DNA from: Polyangiaceae bacterium
Lineage (GTDB): Bacteria > Myxococcota > Polyangia > Polyangiales > Polyangiaceae
Length of the DNA stretch: 20,511 nucleotides
Assembly: GCA_025936205.1 (NCBI GenBank)
Contig: JAICTU010000111.1
Span: forward strand, 1 to 20,511
Direction: 5' to 3'
A program made the translations under genes and the position numbers. Below the pieces are notes generated by a model. The model did no database searches. It saw only the letters and a program-made list of their open reading frames with translations, and was not told the DNA's origin. Shown one piece after another: positions 1-6,882 of this stretch; position 1 is the stretch's first letter; every line of letters starts with the position of its first letter.

Positions 1-392
1 CGAAAGTTGATGTGCGACTGGATCAGATCGACATAGTCGGTCTTCAGCCGCTGCAGGTTGGACTCCACGCCCGCGATCAGCTTCTCCACGCTGTCGTAGG
101 CGGTGCGACGCTGCTGCCCATCGAAACCGCGCCAGCCGATCTTCGTGGCCACGATGAAGCGATCGCGGCGGCCGCGCATGGCCTGGCCGAGCAACTCCTC
201 GCTGTGGCCGTTGCCATAGACATCGGACGTATCAAAAAACGTCACTCCCTGGTCGAGCGCGGCGTCGATGGCGCTCAGGCTGTCGGCGTCGTCGGGGCGG
301 CCCCACTCACCGCCGCCAGCAGCCCAGAGACCGAGGCCGATCTCGGTGACCTTGATCCCAGACTTTCCGAGTGTACGCAGCTTCAAGCTCAT
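1..392 (-). CDS. Aldo/keto reductase, N-terminal 130 residues (runs off the left edge)
   Basis: Reading the minus strand from the ATG at 392-390 gives an open frame to the window edge with a classical aldo/keto reductase N-terminus, beginning MSLKLRTLGKSGIKVTEIGL. The visible residues include FDTSDVYG (Asp54 and Tyr59 of the catalytic tetrad), VATKIG (Lys84) and QSH (His127), the expected spacing for an NAD(P)H-dependent (beta/alpha)8 oxidoreductase that reduces aldehydes or ketones in the cytoplasm. A Shine-Dalgarno sequence GGAGAG lies 4 nt before the ATG and fixes the start. The C-terminal half, with the cofactor-binding loop, is outside the window, so substrate and subfamily cannot be judged. 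It is divergent from the proline-rich gene at 599, with about 206 bp between them. Confidence 0.93.
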   Translation of the reverse strand, partial: MSLKLRTLGKSGIKVTEIGLGLWAAGGGEWGRPDDADSLSAIDAALDQGVTFFDTSDVYGNGHSEELLGQAMRGRRDRFIVATKIGWRGFDGQQRRTAYDSVEKLIAGVESNLQRLKTDYVDLIQSHINF

Positions 393-598
393 GATCTCTC
401 CCTGTCCACTGCTCGGCGTGAGGACGGCCGAAAACGCAGCGGGGGCGCGACCCTAGCAGCTTTTTGCGGGGTCAGGGCGGGGAGTCGCGTGTGCCGAGGA
501 GCGACTATTTTTACTGCCTGGGTGGATCATGAAACGGGAGTGGAGTCGGTGCCGCGGCGGGCGCGCAAGCGGCACGTACGCTATGCTGCCCAGCGCCG

Positions 599-1585
599 AT
601 GACGAGACCCACGCTGTTGTCCGATCGGCCTCGTTCGAGCGAGGTCCCGTCGGAGCCCGCCCCCGCCTCTCATATCGAGGAAGGCAGCGACTTCGGGCGC
701 TGGCTCACTCGAGATTTGCGCACCAAAGGTACGCCCTCGCATTTTCCGCCTGCTGAATCTCCGCCTGCTGAATCTCCGCCTGCTCAATCTCCGCCTGCTC
801 AATCTCCGCCTCCAGAGCGTCTCAGCCAGGTGCCGAGCATCGTGGTCGCCGCGCCGGAGGAGCCGGCGCTCGCGAGCTGGCTGCTCACCGGGCTCAAGCC
901 GCGCGGCAGCGTGCCGCCCGATGTGGCTGTGGTGCTCCAGGGCGGGATGGATGCGCCGCCGGCAGCGGAGTTCCTGATCCCGGCGGCGGTCGAAGCTGGC
1001 GTGGAGGGCAGCCTGCCGCCGCCGGACTCGCTGATGCCGCACGCGGTCAGCGAACCGCCGCGAGCGGCGGGCGCCGCGCTGGCCCTCGCAGTGGACGGTC
1101 TCGATGCGGACGACCTGGCGGTCTTGCCGTCCCGTCGGCGCGCGGGGGGCCAGCCTCGCTGGCGGCAGGTCGCGGTGGCCGCGCTCCTGCTCGGGGCGCT
1201 CGCTGTCCTGTTCTGGCGCGGCAGGGGCTCGCAGTTGGAGTCGGCGCACGCCGATGCAGCCGCCAACGCGCCGCAGCCGGCAGAGCCCTTGCCTCCGCCC
1301 CCACCCGCGCAGGAGGACATTGCCGCACCTCCCGAGGAGCCGGAGCCTGCTGCTCCCCAGCGCCATGCGAGCGGTGCCGCCGCGTCGAGCGAACCCGAGC
1401 TGCCCGACTTGCCGGGCCGCGCGGGGCGGCGAGCAGGCGACGCGATCGCCCGCTTTGCCGACCTGCCGCCGCCGACTCTGTCCAAGCTGGCGCGAGAAGA
1501 ACGCCAGAAGATCCGCGAGCGCGAGGCGCGTGCCCGGAATCGAAAGGGCGCGAGCGGTAGTACGCCGGAAGCGCCCACGCGTTAG
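599..1585 (+). CDS. Proline-rich single-pass membrane protein of unknown function
   Basis: A 328-residue protein I do not recognise. Residues 1-188 are rich in Pro, Ala and Ser and carry a pentapeptide repeat (SPPAE/SPPAQ, about residues 49-71). Residues 189-205 (VAVAALLLGALAVLFW) form one transmembrane helix preceded by Arg-rich sequence, which suggests a cytoplasmic N-terminus. Residues 206-328 form a Pro/Glu-rich and then strongly basic tail (REERQKIREREARARNRK, roughly 299-316). A short motif appears twice, as GRWLTRDLRTKG near residue 33 and ASWLLTGLKPRG near residue 92. No catalytic motif is visible. No Shine-Dalgarno sequence precedes the ATG at 599, so the start is the weakest part of the call. 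Codon use (G/C at third positions) supports a real gene. It heads a run of same-strand genes. Confidence 0.68.
   Translation: MTRPTLLSDRPRSSEVPSEPAPASHIEEGSDFGRWLTRDLRTKGTPSHFPPAESPPAESPPAQSPPAQSPPPERLSQVPSIVVAAPEEPALASWLLTGLKPRGSVPPDVAVVLQGGMDAPPAAEFLIPAAVEAGVEGSLPPPDSLMPHAVSEPPRAAGAALALAVDGLDADDLAVLPSRRRAGGQPRWRQVAVAALLLGALAVLFWRGRGSQLESAHADAAANAPQPAEPLPPPPPAQEDIAAPPEEPEPAAPQRHASGAAASSEPELPDLPGRAGRRAGDAIARFADLPPPTLSKLAREERQKIREREARARNRKGASGSTPEAPTR
746..811 (+). repeat. 15-bp in-frame tandem repeat (about 4.4 copies)
   Basis: The unit CCGCCTGCTGAATCT repeats at 746-760, 761-775, 776-790 and 791-805, with a partial fifth copy to 811. The last two full units carry one G-to-C change (GAA to CAA). 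It is read in frame as P-P-A-E/Q-S, so copy-number change would preserve the reading frame. Confidence 0.95.
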
Positions 1586-1645
1586 CCCCTGAGGACCCAG
1601 CCCCTGAGGGCCCAGCCCGTCAGGCCCCAGCCCCCCGAGGGCCCC
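1584..1645 (+). repeat. Degenerate 15-bp tandem repeat starting at the stop codon of the proline-rich gene
   Basis: AGCCCCTGAGGACCC (1584-1598), AGCCCCTGAGGGCCC (1599-1613), AGCCCGTCAGGCCCC (1614-1628) and a 17-nt degenerate unit (1629-1645). The first unit overlaps the TAG stop at 1583-1585. Continued in the same frame past the stop, it would encode PLRTQ-PLRAQ-PVRPQ up to a TAA at 1682-1684. It separates the proline-rich gene from the esterase gene. Confidence 0.75.
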
Positions 1646-1696
1646 AGCTCCCGAATCCAGAGCTCGCGCTCGCCGCCGTGTTAAGACGGCGCAGCC

Positions 1697-2566
1697 ATGA
1701 GCGATGCGCGACTGCTTCGGATCTCCAGGATGAGCGCGGCGACGGGAGACGAGCGCGATTTCTTCTTGTATCTGCCGCGGGGCTTCGCTGCGGAGCCCGA
1801 GCGACGCTGGCCTGTGCTGCTGTTCTTGCACGGCAACGGGGAACGAGGCGACGCCAAGTCGGAGCTCGACTACGTGCTGAAGAACGGCCCGCTCTACGAG
1901 GCGTGGATCCAGAAGCGCGATCTCCCATTCCTGATCGTCGCTCCGCAGCTGCCCATGTACGGGCGCGACGAACACGCGGACTATCTGCGCAATCGCTTGC
2001 GCGCCGAAATCCCGGTGCGGCTGCCGCAAGGCGTGCCGCCCCCGCCTCCCAACCATCCGACGCAGGGCCCGCTCACGGGCGTCCTCCCGGATGGCAACCT
2101 GCCGGACGGGCCCGAGGGGCCGCCCATGGGTTGGTCGAAGCTCGAGGAGGATCTGATCGGCATGCTGGACCATGTGCTGGAGCGCTACCGCGGCGATCCC
2201 GCGCGCCAGTACCTGAGCGGCATCAGCTATGGCGGCTTTGGAACCTGGCACATCGGGGCGCGCCACACCGACCGCTTCGCGGCGCTGCTGCCGGTAGTGG
2301 GCTATCCGCACCCGGAACACGCGCCAGCGCTCGCGCGCGCGAAGACGCCGATCTGGTGCATCGCTGGAGGACGGGATCAGGCCGTACCGCTTCGGTACTT
2401 CTACCCTGGGTTGAATCGGCTCGAAGAGCTGGGACACCGGTTTCGCTTCAGCATCGAAGCCGACATGGCACACGACGTCTGGGCGCGCGTGTACGCCGGC
2501 GGCGACGTCTACGCCTGGCTGCTCGGGCAAGTGCGCGCGGAGCCCGGGGTTTCCTCTCCGAGGTAG
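1697..2566 (+). CDS. Alpha/beta-hydrolase esterase / predicted peptidase (polyhydroxybutyrate-depolymerase-like)
   Basis: A 289-residue alpha/beta hydrolase resembling the prolyl-oligopeptidase-like or PHB-depolymerase-like 'predicted peptidase' group. Visible elements in order are: strand plus oxyanion motif LLFLHGNGERG (41-51), nucleophile elbow GISYGG with Ser177, acid Asp227 in AGGRDQ, and His259 in MAHD, which is a complete catalytic triad. Residues about 105-147 are a Pro/Gly-rich stretch between the first strands and the nucleophile, longer than expected and perhaps a lid or loop insertion. There is no clear signal peptide, so it is probably cytoplasmic. The substrate is most likely a carboxylic ester but cannot be predicted. 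The ATG at 1697 has no strong Shine-Dalgarno; Met12 is an alternative start. Confidence 0.85.
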   Translation: MSDARLLRISRMSAATGDERDFFLYLPRGFAAEPERRWPVLLFLHGNGERGDAKSELDYVLKNGPLYEAWIQKRDLPFLIVAPQLPMYGRDEHADYLRNRLRAEIPVRLPQGVPPPPPNHPTQGPLTGVLPDGNLPDGPEGPPMGWSKLEEDLIGMLDHVLERYRGDPARQYLSGISYGGFGTWHIGARHTDRFAALLPVVGYPHPEHAPALARAKTPIWCIAGGRDQAVPLRYFYPGLNRLEELGHRFRFSIEADMAHDVWARVYAGGDVYAWLLGQVRAEPGVSSPR

Positions 2567-2651
2567 CCAGGGTGGCCGCGAGGCGTTCAAGCCGCTCGGC
2601 GGTTGGTCGATCAGTCCGAGAAGGTCGCGTTCGCGCCGATCGGATGAACTC

Positions 2652-3059
2652 GTGGGGAATTCAACGTTAACCTGTGCTGCCAGCAAGGCAAAGCGGGCCA
2701 GCGTGCTCCTGGTCGATGACGAGCCCGTCTTGCTGCGCGGCCTCAAGCGTTCGCTCTCGGGTCACAACGTGATGACGGTGACGCGCGTGGACCAGGCGCT
2801 CGATCTGTACCGCCAGCATGACTTCGACATCGTCTTCTGCGATCTGATGATGCCCGAAGCGAGCGGCATCGAGTTCTATTCGCGGTTGCGCGAGCTGGGG
2901 CCCGAGCATGCCGAACGCCTCGTACTGATGACGGGCGGCGCGCTACCGGACCGCCTCGGGTATGCGCCGGCGGATTTGCCCAGCACCTGCCTGCTCAAGC
3001 CGTTCAACCCCGAGCAGCTGGAGCAGCTGATCGAGCGGGCCCTGGAACGCAGGCGCTGA
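2652..3059 (+). CDS. Single-domain response regulator (CheY-like receiver)
   Basis: A 135-residue protein that is almost entirely a receiver domain, with no output domain. The phosphorylation machinery is complete: acidic pair Asp22-Asp23 (VLLVDDEP), phosphoacceptor Asp64 (FCDLMMPE), Thr94 in VLMTGG, and Lys116-Pro117 (LLKPF). It would accept phosphate from a histidine kinase and act by protein-protein contact in the cytoplasm. No kinase gene lies beside it, so it is an orphan here. The start is uncertain: the GTG at 2652 gives a 17-residue lead before the first strand, with no convincing Shine-Dalgarno, and the GTG at 2702, right at the domain edge, would be too short. It lies 85 bp after the esterase gene. 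Confidence 0.88.
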   Translation: MGNSTLTCAASKAKRASVLLVDDEPVLLRGLKRSLSGHNVMTVTRVDQALDLYRQHDFDIVFCDLMMPEASGIEFYSRLRELGPEHAERLVLMTGGALPDRLGYAPADLPSTCLLKPFNPEQLEQLIERALERRR

Positions 3060-3108
3060 GCGGCTTGTGCCCGCGACGGCAGTTGCGGGACACTCGTTGT
3101 CGAGTGTG

Positions 3109-3507
3109 ATGGCTTCCCCCGACGACTCCAGCTCCGCATCGCGACTGCATCACTTGGCTCTCGGCACGAGCCAGGTCGAGGGCCTGGCTCGCTTCTACCG
3201 CGAGCTGTTCGGGCTCACCGAGATCGCGCGCCACCTGAGCCCGGATGGAGCGTTGCGCTCGGTCTGGCTCGATCTGGGCGGAGCCCTGCTGATGATCGAG
3301 CGCACGTCGAGCGAGGTCCGGCATGTGGAAGGGGTCGGGCAGGGGCTGTTCCTGATCGCATTCCGGGTCTCGCCCGCCGAGCGTTCAAGGCTCGAGCGCG
3401 AACTGGTGAGCCGCGGGCACGTGATCGAGTCGCGTACGGCGTACTCCTCGTACAGCCGGGATCCGGACGGCAACCGGATCGCCTTCAGCCACCACCCGGA
3501 ATCCTGA
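3109..3507 (+). CDS. VOC-family (glyoxalase/bleomycin-resistance fold) protein, probably metal-ligand-depleted
   Basis: A 132-residue protein with two beta-alpha-beta-beta-beta halves: LHHLALGTS... FYRELFGL in the first, and GLFLIAFRV... SRDPDGNRIAF in the second. This is the vicinal-oxygen-chelate fold used by glyoxalase I, dioxygenases and antibiotic-resistance proteins. Of the four usual metal-ligand positions, His15 and Glu64 are present. The His at the start of the second half is Leu82, and the Glu of the DPDGN-x-I-E motif is Ala125. It may therefore bind a ligand without metal catalysis. I chose the ATG at 3109 because it leaves a short lead into the first strand. An in-frame GTG at 3067, 7 nt after the receiver gene's stop, would add 14 residues. 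The substrate is unknown. Confidence 0.85.
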   Translation: MASPDDSSSASRLHHLALGTSQVEGLARFYRELFGLTEIARHLSPDGALRSVWLDLGGALLMIERTSSEVRHVEGVGQGLFLIAFRVSPAERSRLERELVSRGHVIESRTAYSSYSRDPDGNRIAFSHHPES

Positions 3508-3618
3508 CGCGACGCGTAGAGCGATACCATCCTTCAGGGATGAAGTGCCCGTTTCAAATCTGAACGGTGCCCGTTGGTTGGCTGACACCCAAATGTCTCG
3601 ATCCGCTGGGGCAGGTCA

Positions 3619-3635
3619 TTGGCATACTGGGTGCT
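3619..3635 (+). promoter_or_regulatory. Candidate sigma-54 (-24/-12) promoter
   Basis: TTGGCATACTGGGTGCT matches the RpoN consensus (TTGGCACR-N4-TTGCW) at all but two fixed positions. The invariant GG (3621-3622) and GC (3633-3634) are exactly 10 nt apart. The predicted transcription start is about 3645-3647. No protein-coding gene lies downstream on this strand (hemG is antisense), only a hairpin-rich stretch. An upstream 9-bp direct repeat, GTGCCCGTT at 3545-3553 and 3567-3575 (22 bp apart, about two helical turns), could be an activator site. Confidence 0.5.
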
Positions 3636-3645
3636 TGGAGGCGGG

Positions 3646-3750
3646 CAGCGGTCGGCACACGACGCGATAGCGTCCCCCGTCGACCGCGCTGACTTCCTGG
3701 GGGTCCACGGCGGAGAGCAGGGCAGAGCACTGCCCGCTGCGCCGTGGACT
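3646..3750 (+). ncRNA. Candidate structured small RNA downstream of the sigma-54 promoter
   Basis: Between the end of the VOC gene and the convergent hemG-like gene lies about 105 nt with strong nested pairing. The outer stem is CAGCGGTCG (3645-3653) with CGACCGCGCTG (3681-3691), with a 2-nt bulge. It encloses the hairpin GACGC-GATA-GCGTC (3661-3674). A second, larger stem-loop follows at 3703-3749. There is no convincing reading frame with a ribosome-binding site. The arrangement (sigma-54 promoter, compact structured RNA, final hairpin) is what a regulated small RNA gene would look like. Pxr of Myxococcus xanthus is a known myxobacterial developmental small RNA of broadly similar size, but I cannot compare sequences and do not claim homology. 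No expression evidence is available. Confidence 0.4.
3703..3749. terminator. Strong stem-loop between convergent transcripts
   Basis: GTCCACGGCG (3703-3712) pairs perfectly with CGCCGTGGAC (3740-3749). Inside, AGC-A-GGGCAG pairs with CTGCCC-GCT around an AGCA loop, with one bulged A. It begins 11 nt past the hemG-like stop on the minus strand and would also be the 3' end of the candidate small RNA on the plus strand. Neither side has a U-tract, so intrinsic termination is not certain. Confidence 0.5.
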
Positions 3751-3759
3751 GCATTGCCC

Positions 3760-4830
3760 TCACAGCGCCTTCAGGGCGGCGTCGGCGGAGCGTACGGCTC
3801 CGTCGATGCCCGAACCGTGGAAGGCGGCACCTGCCAGCAGCACTCCGCTGCCGGCGAGGCTCGCTTCGAGCGTTCGGACGCGGGCGCGGTGGGCATCATC
3901 GAACACGGGCAGGGCGTCTTGCCAGCGCGAGACCCAGGCGAGCTCCGCGGCGCCGAGCGATCCGAGCGCGCGCGCCGCGCAGCGCTCCGCGCGCGCCACC
4001 CACTCGGCATCGCTCTCCCCGCGCAGCTGCTCGGGCGTGGGCCGAAAGAACAGGCGCAGCAGGGCATGGCCTGGGGGCGCGCGCCCCGGCAGCTTGGAGG
4101 AAGCGAAGGTGCAGGCGCGGAAGCCCTCCTGCTGCGCGCCGTCGGCGACGACGAAACCCGTGGCGTCGAGCGGGTGCGGGATCCGCTCGCGCGCATAAGC
4201 GAGCGACACCGTCACGCTCGACAGCGTCTCCGAGTCGATCAGGGCGCGGGCGCTCCCGCCCCACTCGGGCTCGAGCAGTGGAGCCGCGTCAGCGGCACGC
4301 GTGGCCACCACCACCGCATCGCAGTGCTCGGAGGCTCCAGCGCCGAGGCTCAGCCGCAGGCCCCCGGCCGTGGGCCGCAGCGAAGCCACGGGGCTCGCCC
4401 GGTGCAGCGAGACGCTCGCGGGCAGCTGCGCGCGCAGCGCCTCAACCAGCGCGCTCATGCCCTGCTGAAAGGACTGAATGCCGCGCCCGAGCGCGCGCAC
4501 CCCCACCTGGAATCCGAGCAGCCTGCCGGCTTCGCCCCGTTCGAGGCGGGTGAGCTGTTGGCCGTCGTAGTGGCAGGAGTCGAGCACCAGTTGTCCGCGC
4601 AGCTCGGAGGCGATGCCGAGCTCCCCCGAGAGCTCAGCCAGGGCCTCGCTCCCGGCGACGAAGCCCTCGGCGCCGTGCTCGATCAGGAAGCCGCGGGACT
4701 GCTCGCTGTGAAGCTGCCCACCCAGACGCTCGCTCGCCTCGAAGAGGCTGACCCGCTCGCCGCGCCGAGCGAGCCGAAAGGCGACCGTGAGCCCCGCCAC
4801 CCCGGCGCCGATGATTGCGACGTGTCGCAT
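3760..4830 (-). CDS. hemG: Protoporphyrinogen oxidase-like flavoprotein, short form
   Basis: A 356-residue FAD enzyme of the oxygen-dependent protoporphyrinogen oxidase (HemY/HemG, PPOX) group, which oxidises a porphyrinogen to the porphyrin late in haem synthesis. The Rossmann motif GAGVAGL (8-14), Glu31 for the ribose of FAD and ERLGG (34-38) are clear. The C-terminal FAD motif (331-356, LLAGAAFHGSGIDGAV) and the preceding LPVFDDAHRARV resemble PPOX. It is roughly 100 residues shorter than typical family members (about 450-470). The loss lies in the central helical substrate/membrane domain, between residues about 95 and 125. It starts 29 bp after the serS stop and is probably co-transcribed with it. 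It could be a divergent PPOX or a related amine-oxidase-family enzyme; the symbol is tentative. Confidence 0.75.
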   Translation of the reverse strand: MRHVAIIGAGVAGLTVAFRLARRGERVSLFEASERLGGQLHSEQSRGFLIEHGAEGFVAGSEALAELSGELGIASELRGQLVLDSCHYDGQQLTRLERGEAGRLLGFQVGVRALGRGIQSFQQGMSALVEALRAQLPASVSLHRASPVASLRPTAGGLRLSLGAGASEHCDAVVVATRAADAAPLLEPEWGGSARALIDSETLSSVTVSLAYARERIPHPLDATGFVVADGAQQEGFRACTFASSKLPGRAPPGHALLRLFFRPTPEQLRGESDAEWVARAERCAARALGSLGAAELAWVSRWQDALPVFDDAHRARVRTLEASLAGSGVLLAGAAFHGSGIDGAVRSADAALKAL

Positions 4831-4859
4831 GGCGAGGCTCGGGCGTTACGCCGACGGGC

Positions 4860-6143
4860 TCAGGCCCGAGGCGATAGCCGCTCCTTGCCCACCCACTTGT
4901 GCAGCACGCGCGGCACGTCCACGCTGCCGTCGACGCGCTGGAACTGCTCGACGATGGCCGGCAGCAGGCGGCTCGTGGCGAGGCCAGAGGCGTTCAGCGT
5001 GTGCACCAGCTCCGTGCCCTTCTTTCCCTCGGGTCGGTAGCGGATCTGGCCGCGGCGCGCCTGGAAGTCGCGGGCGTTGGAGGCGCTGCTGACCTCCTTG
5101 TACTGCTGCATGCTCGGGATCCAGACCTCGATGTCGAGCGTCTTGGCCATGCCCGCGCTGCAGTCGCGCGCCGCGAGCTTGCTCAGCTGGTGGTGCAAGC
5201 CGAGATCCTCCACGACGCTGCGCGCGTGCTCGATCATCTGCTCCAGCGCCTGCGCTGAGTCCTGGGGGCGGCAGAACTGGAACAGCTCCACCTTGTTGAA
5301 CTGGTGCCCGCGCACCGTGCCGCGCTCTTCCGTGCGGTAGCTGCCGGCTTCCTTGCGGTAGCAAGGCGTGTAACCGAAGTACTTGCGAGGCAGCTCTGCC
5401 TCTTCGAGGATCTCGTCGCGGTGCAGGTTGACCAGCGCCGTCTCGGCCGTGGGCAGCAGAAAGCGTTGCTCCTCTTCGGGCGCATGCTCGAGCTTGAACA
5501 CGTCGTCCGCGAACTTGGGGAACTGGCCCGCGGTGTAGCCGCACACGGGCAAGAGCAGGTGCGGCGGCAGCACGAACTCGTAACCGGCAGCCAGGTGCTT
5601 CTCCACGAAGAAGTTGAGCAGCGCCCACTCGAGGCGCGCGCCGTCGCCGCGGTACACCCAGAAGCCGCTGCCCGAGAGCTTGGTGCCGCGCGCGTAGTCG
5701 ACCATGCCCAGGTTGCCGAGCAACGTCACGTGGTCGCGCGGGGTGAAGTCGAACTCCGGCTTCTTGCCGACCACGCGCAGAACTTCATTGTTCTCTTTGC
5801 CGCCGGGGCGCACGTCCTCGTCGGGCAGGTTGGGCAACCCAGCCATGAAGTCGTGGACCTTCTGCTCCAGACCGGCGAGCTGGGTCTCGAGCTCCTTGAT
5901 CTCGTTGCCCAGCGTCTTCATCTCCGCGAACACGGGCTGCACGTCCGCGCCCGCCTTCTTCAGCGCGGGGATCTTCGCGGAGACATCGTTGCGCTGAGTC
6001 CGCTTGGCTTCCAGAGCGGTCTGCTTGTGCCGGCGCTCCTCATCCCAGGCGAGCAGCTCGGAGAAGTCGATGTCATCGACCCGTTTGAGCAGCGCAGCCC
6101 GGACCTGTGCCGCGTTGTCGCGAATCAGTTTGATATCGAGCAT
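4860..6143 (-). CDS. serS: Seryl-tRNA synthetase
   Basis: A 427-residue class II aminoacyl-tRNA synthetase of normal length for bacterial SerRS, which charges tRNA-Ser with serine via seryl-adenylate in the cytoplasm. The N-terminus (MLDIKLIRDN) is diagnostic. Residues about 30-105 form the antiparallel coiled coil that grips the tRNA long variable arm. The catalytic domain shows the TAE motif (232-234) of the serine pocket, motif 2 (CYRKEAGSYR, 261-270, with HQFNKVELF following) and motif 3 (LNASGLATSRLLPAI, 383-397). The start is supported by GGAGAAGG just upstream of the ATG at 6143. It sits 51 bp after the lipoprotein gene and 29 bp before the hemG-like gene, so the three probably form an operon. 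I saw no T-box leader. Confidence 0.98.
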   Translation of the reverse strand: MLDIKLIRDNAAQVRAALLKRVDDIDFSELLAWDEERRHKQTALEAKRTQRNDVSAKIPALKKAGADVQPVFAEMKTLGNEIKELETQLAGLEQKVHDFMAGLPNLPDEDVRPGGKENNEVLRVVGKKPEFDFTPRDHVTLLGNLGMVDYARGTKLSGSGFWVYRGDGARLEWALLNFFVEKHLAAGYEFVLPPHLLLPVCGYTAGQFPKFADDVFKLEHAPEEEQRFLLPTAETALVNLHRDEILEEAELPRKYFGYTPCYRKEAGSYRTEERGTVRGHQFNKVELFQFCRPQDSAQALEQMIEHARSVVEDLGLHHQLSKLAARDCSAGMAKTLDIEVWIPSMQQYKEVSSASNARDFQARRGQIRYRPEGKKGTELVHTLNASGLATSRLLPAIVEQFQRVDGSVDVPRVLHKWVGKERLSPRA

Positions 6144-6194
6144 GAAGCCTTCTCCAGCGCTAGTCGTAGCATGCGCCGATTCCTAGCAGTGCGC

Positions 6195-6779
6195 TTAGCG
6201 TTTCGCGAGCAGCGAGATGGCCCCGAGCGCCCGGTCGCGATCCTCGGGGCTCATTCCCGAACGCTCCGAGAGCTGCCGCAGGTTGCTCGCGCAGCGCGCG
6301 TCGGCTGCAGGGTCCACGGACTCCTCCGTGCGCGGCCCGTCGGCGAGCGCCTCGTGGATGGCGCCCAAGAGCCAGCTCGAGGTGGGCGGGACGGGCCCGA
6401 GGGCGAGGTCGCACAGGCTCCCCACCACCTCGCGGCGATCCCGAGCGAAGGGCAGCGCGGCGAGCGCCGTGCGCCCGAGGCTGCCGCCGAGCGAGAGCGC
6501 CGCCAAGAGCGACTCGGCCCCCTCGCTGCGCCCGAGGCGCGCTCGATCGAAGTCATCGCCGGCGGCCGCCCGGCGCCAGATCGGATCCGCATCGTACGGC
6601 GCAGGCCAGGGCGCATCTCGCGCGAGGTCGAGCACGGGACGTTCCGGAGCGCTGCGCTCGCTGCCTGCCTGGCCGCGGCGTGCCGCATCCGGCACGCACC
6701 CGAAGCACGCGGCGCACAGCAAGGCGAGCGTGCAACATCCAGCCCGGACGAATTCCCGGCCCGTGCGAAAATCGCTCAT
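6195..6779 (-). CDS. Putative lipoprotein of unknown function
   Basis: A 194-residue protein starting at the ATG at 6779. The open frame extends further upstream to 7019, but that part has no signal and overlaps the divergent small gene. From Met1 the sequence has a basic n-region (RTGREFVR), a short hydrophobic core (CCTLALLCAAC) and a cysteine-rich end (CAACFGC), consistent with a lipoprotein signal. The best lipidation site is Cys25 (CAA-C), though the -3 residue is unusual. The mature part is Ala/Arg/Leu-rich and mainly helical, with SLLAALSLGGSLGRTALAAL near the centre. I recognise no family. It is the first gene of the likely lipoprotein-serS-hemG transcript, which would couple an envelope protein with translation and haem genes. 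Confidence 0.65.
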   Translation of the reverse strand: MSDFRTGREFVRAGCCTLALLCAACFGCVPDAARRGQAGSERSAPERPVLDLARDAPWPAPYDADPIWRRAAAGDDFDRARLGRSEGAESLLAALSLGGSLGRTALAALPFARDRREVVGSLCDLALGPVPPTSSWLLGAIHEALADGPRTEESVDPAADARCASNLRQLSERSGMSPEDRDRALGAISLLAKR

Positions 6780-6882
6780 CGATCTGCCGTCCACTCTCTC
6801 ATTTGGAACGTTTTGGCTTAAGGCCACGGCGGGCGCCGACCGTACAGCCCGGGGTTCCCGGATCGTATTTGGCGAGGTCAGC

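Noticed and set aside
529..756. A 75-codon plus-strand frame overlapping the start of the proline-rich gene
   Set aside because: It has no ribosome-binding site and an Arg/Ala/Ser-rich composition typical of an out-of-frame shadow.
581..2746. A 721-codon minus-strand frame across the proline-rich, esterase and receiver region
   Set aside because: The esterase has an intact catalytic triad and the receiver its full set of phosphorylation residues on the plus strand. The minus frame is Arg-rich low complexity.
3619..5040. A 473-codon plus-strand frame covering the small-RNA candidate and antisense to the hemG-like gene
   Set aside because: It starts at a TTG inside the sigma-54 motif and reads as Gln/Arg/Ala-rich shadow sequence; the minus strand carries a recognisable flavoprotein.
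6799..6822. A second sigma-54-like site (TTGGAACGTTTTGGCTT) upstream of the small gene
   Set aside because: GG and GC are 9 nt apart, not 10, and the conserved CA after GG is absent.
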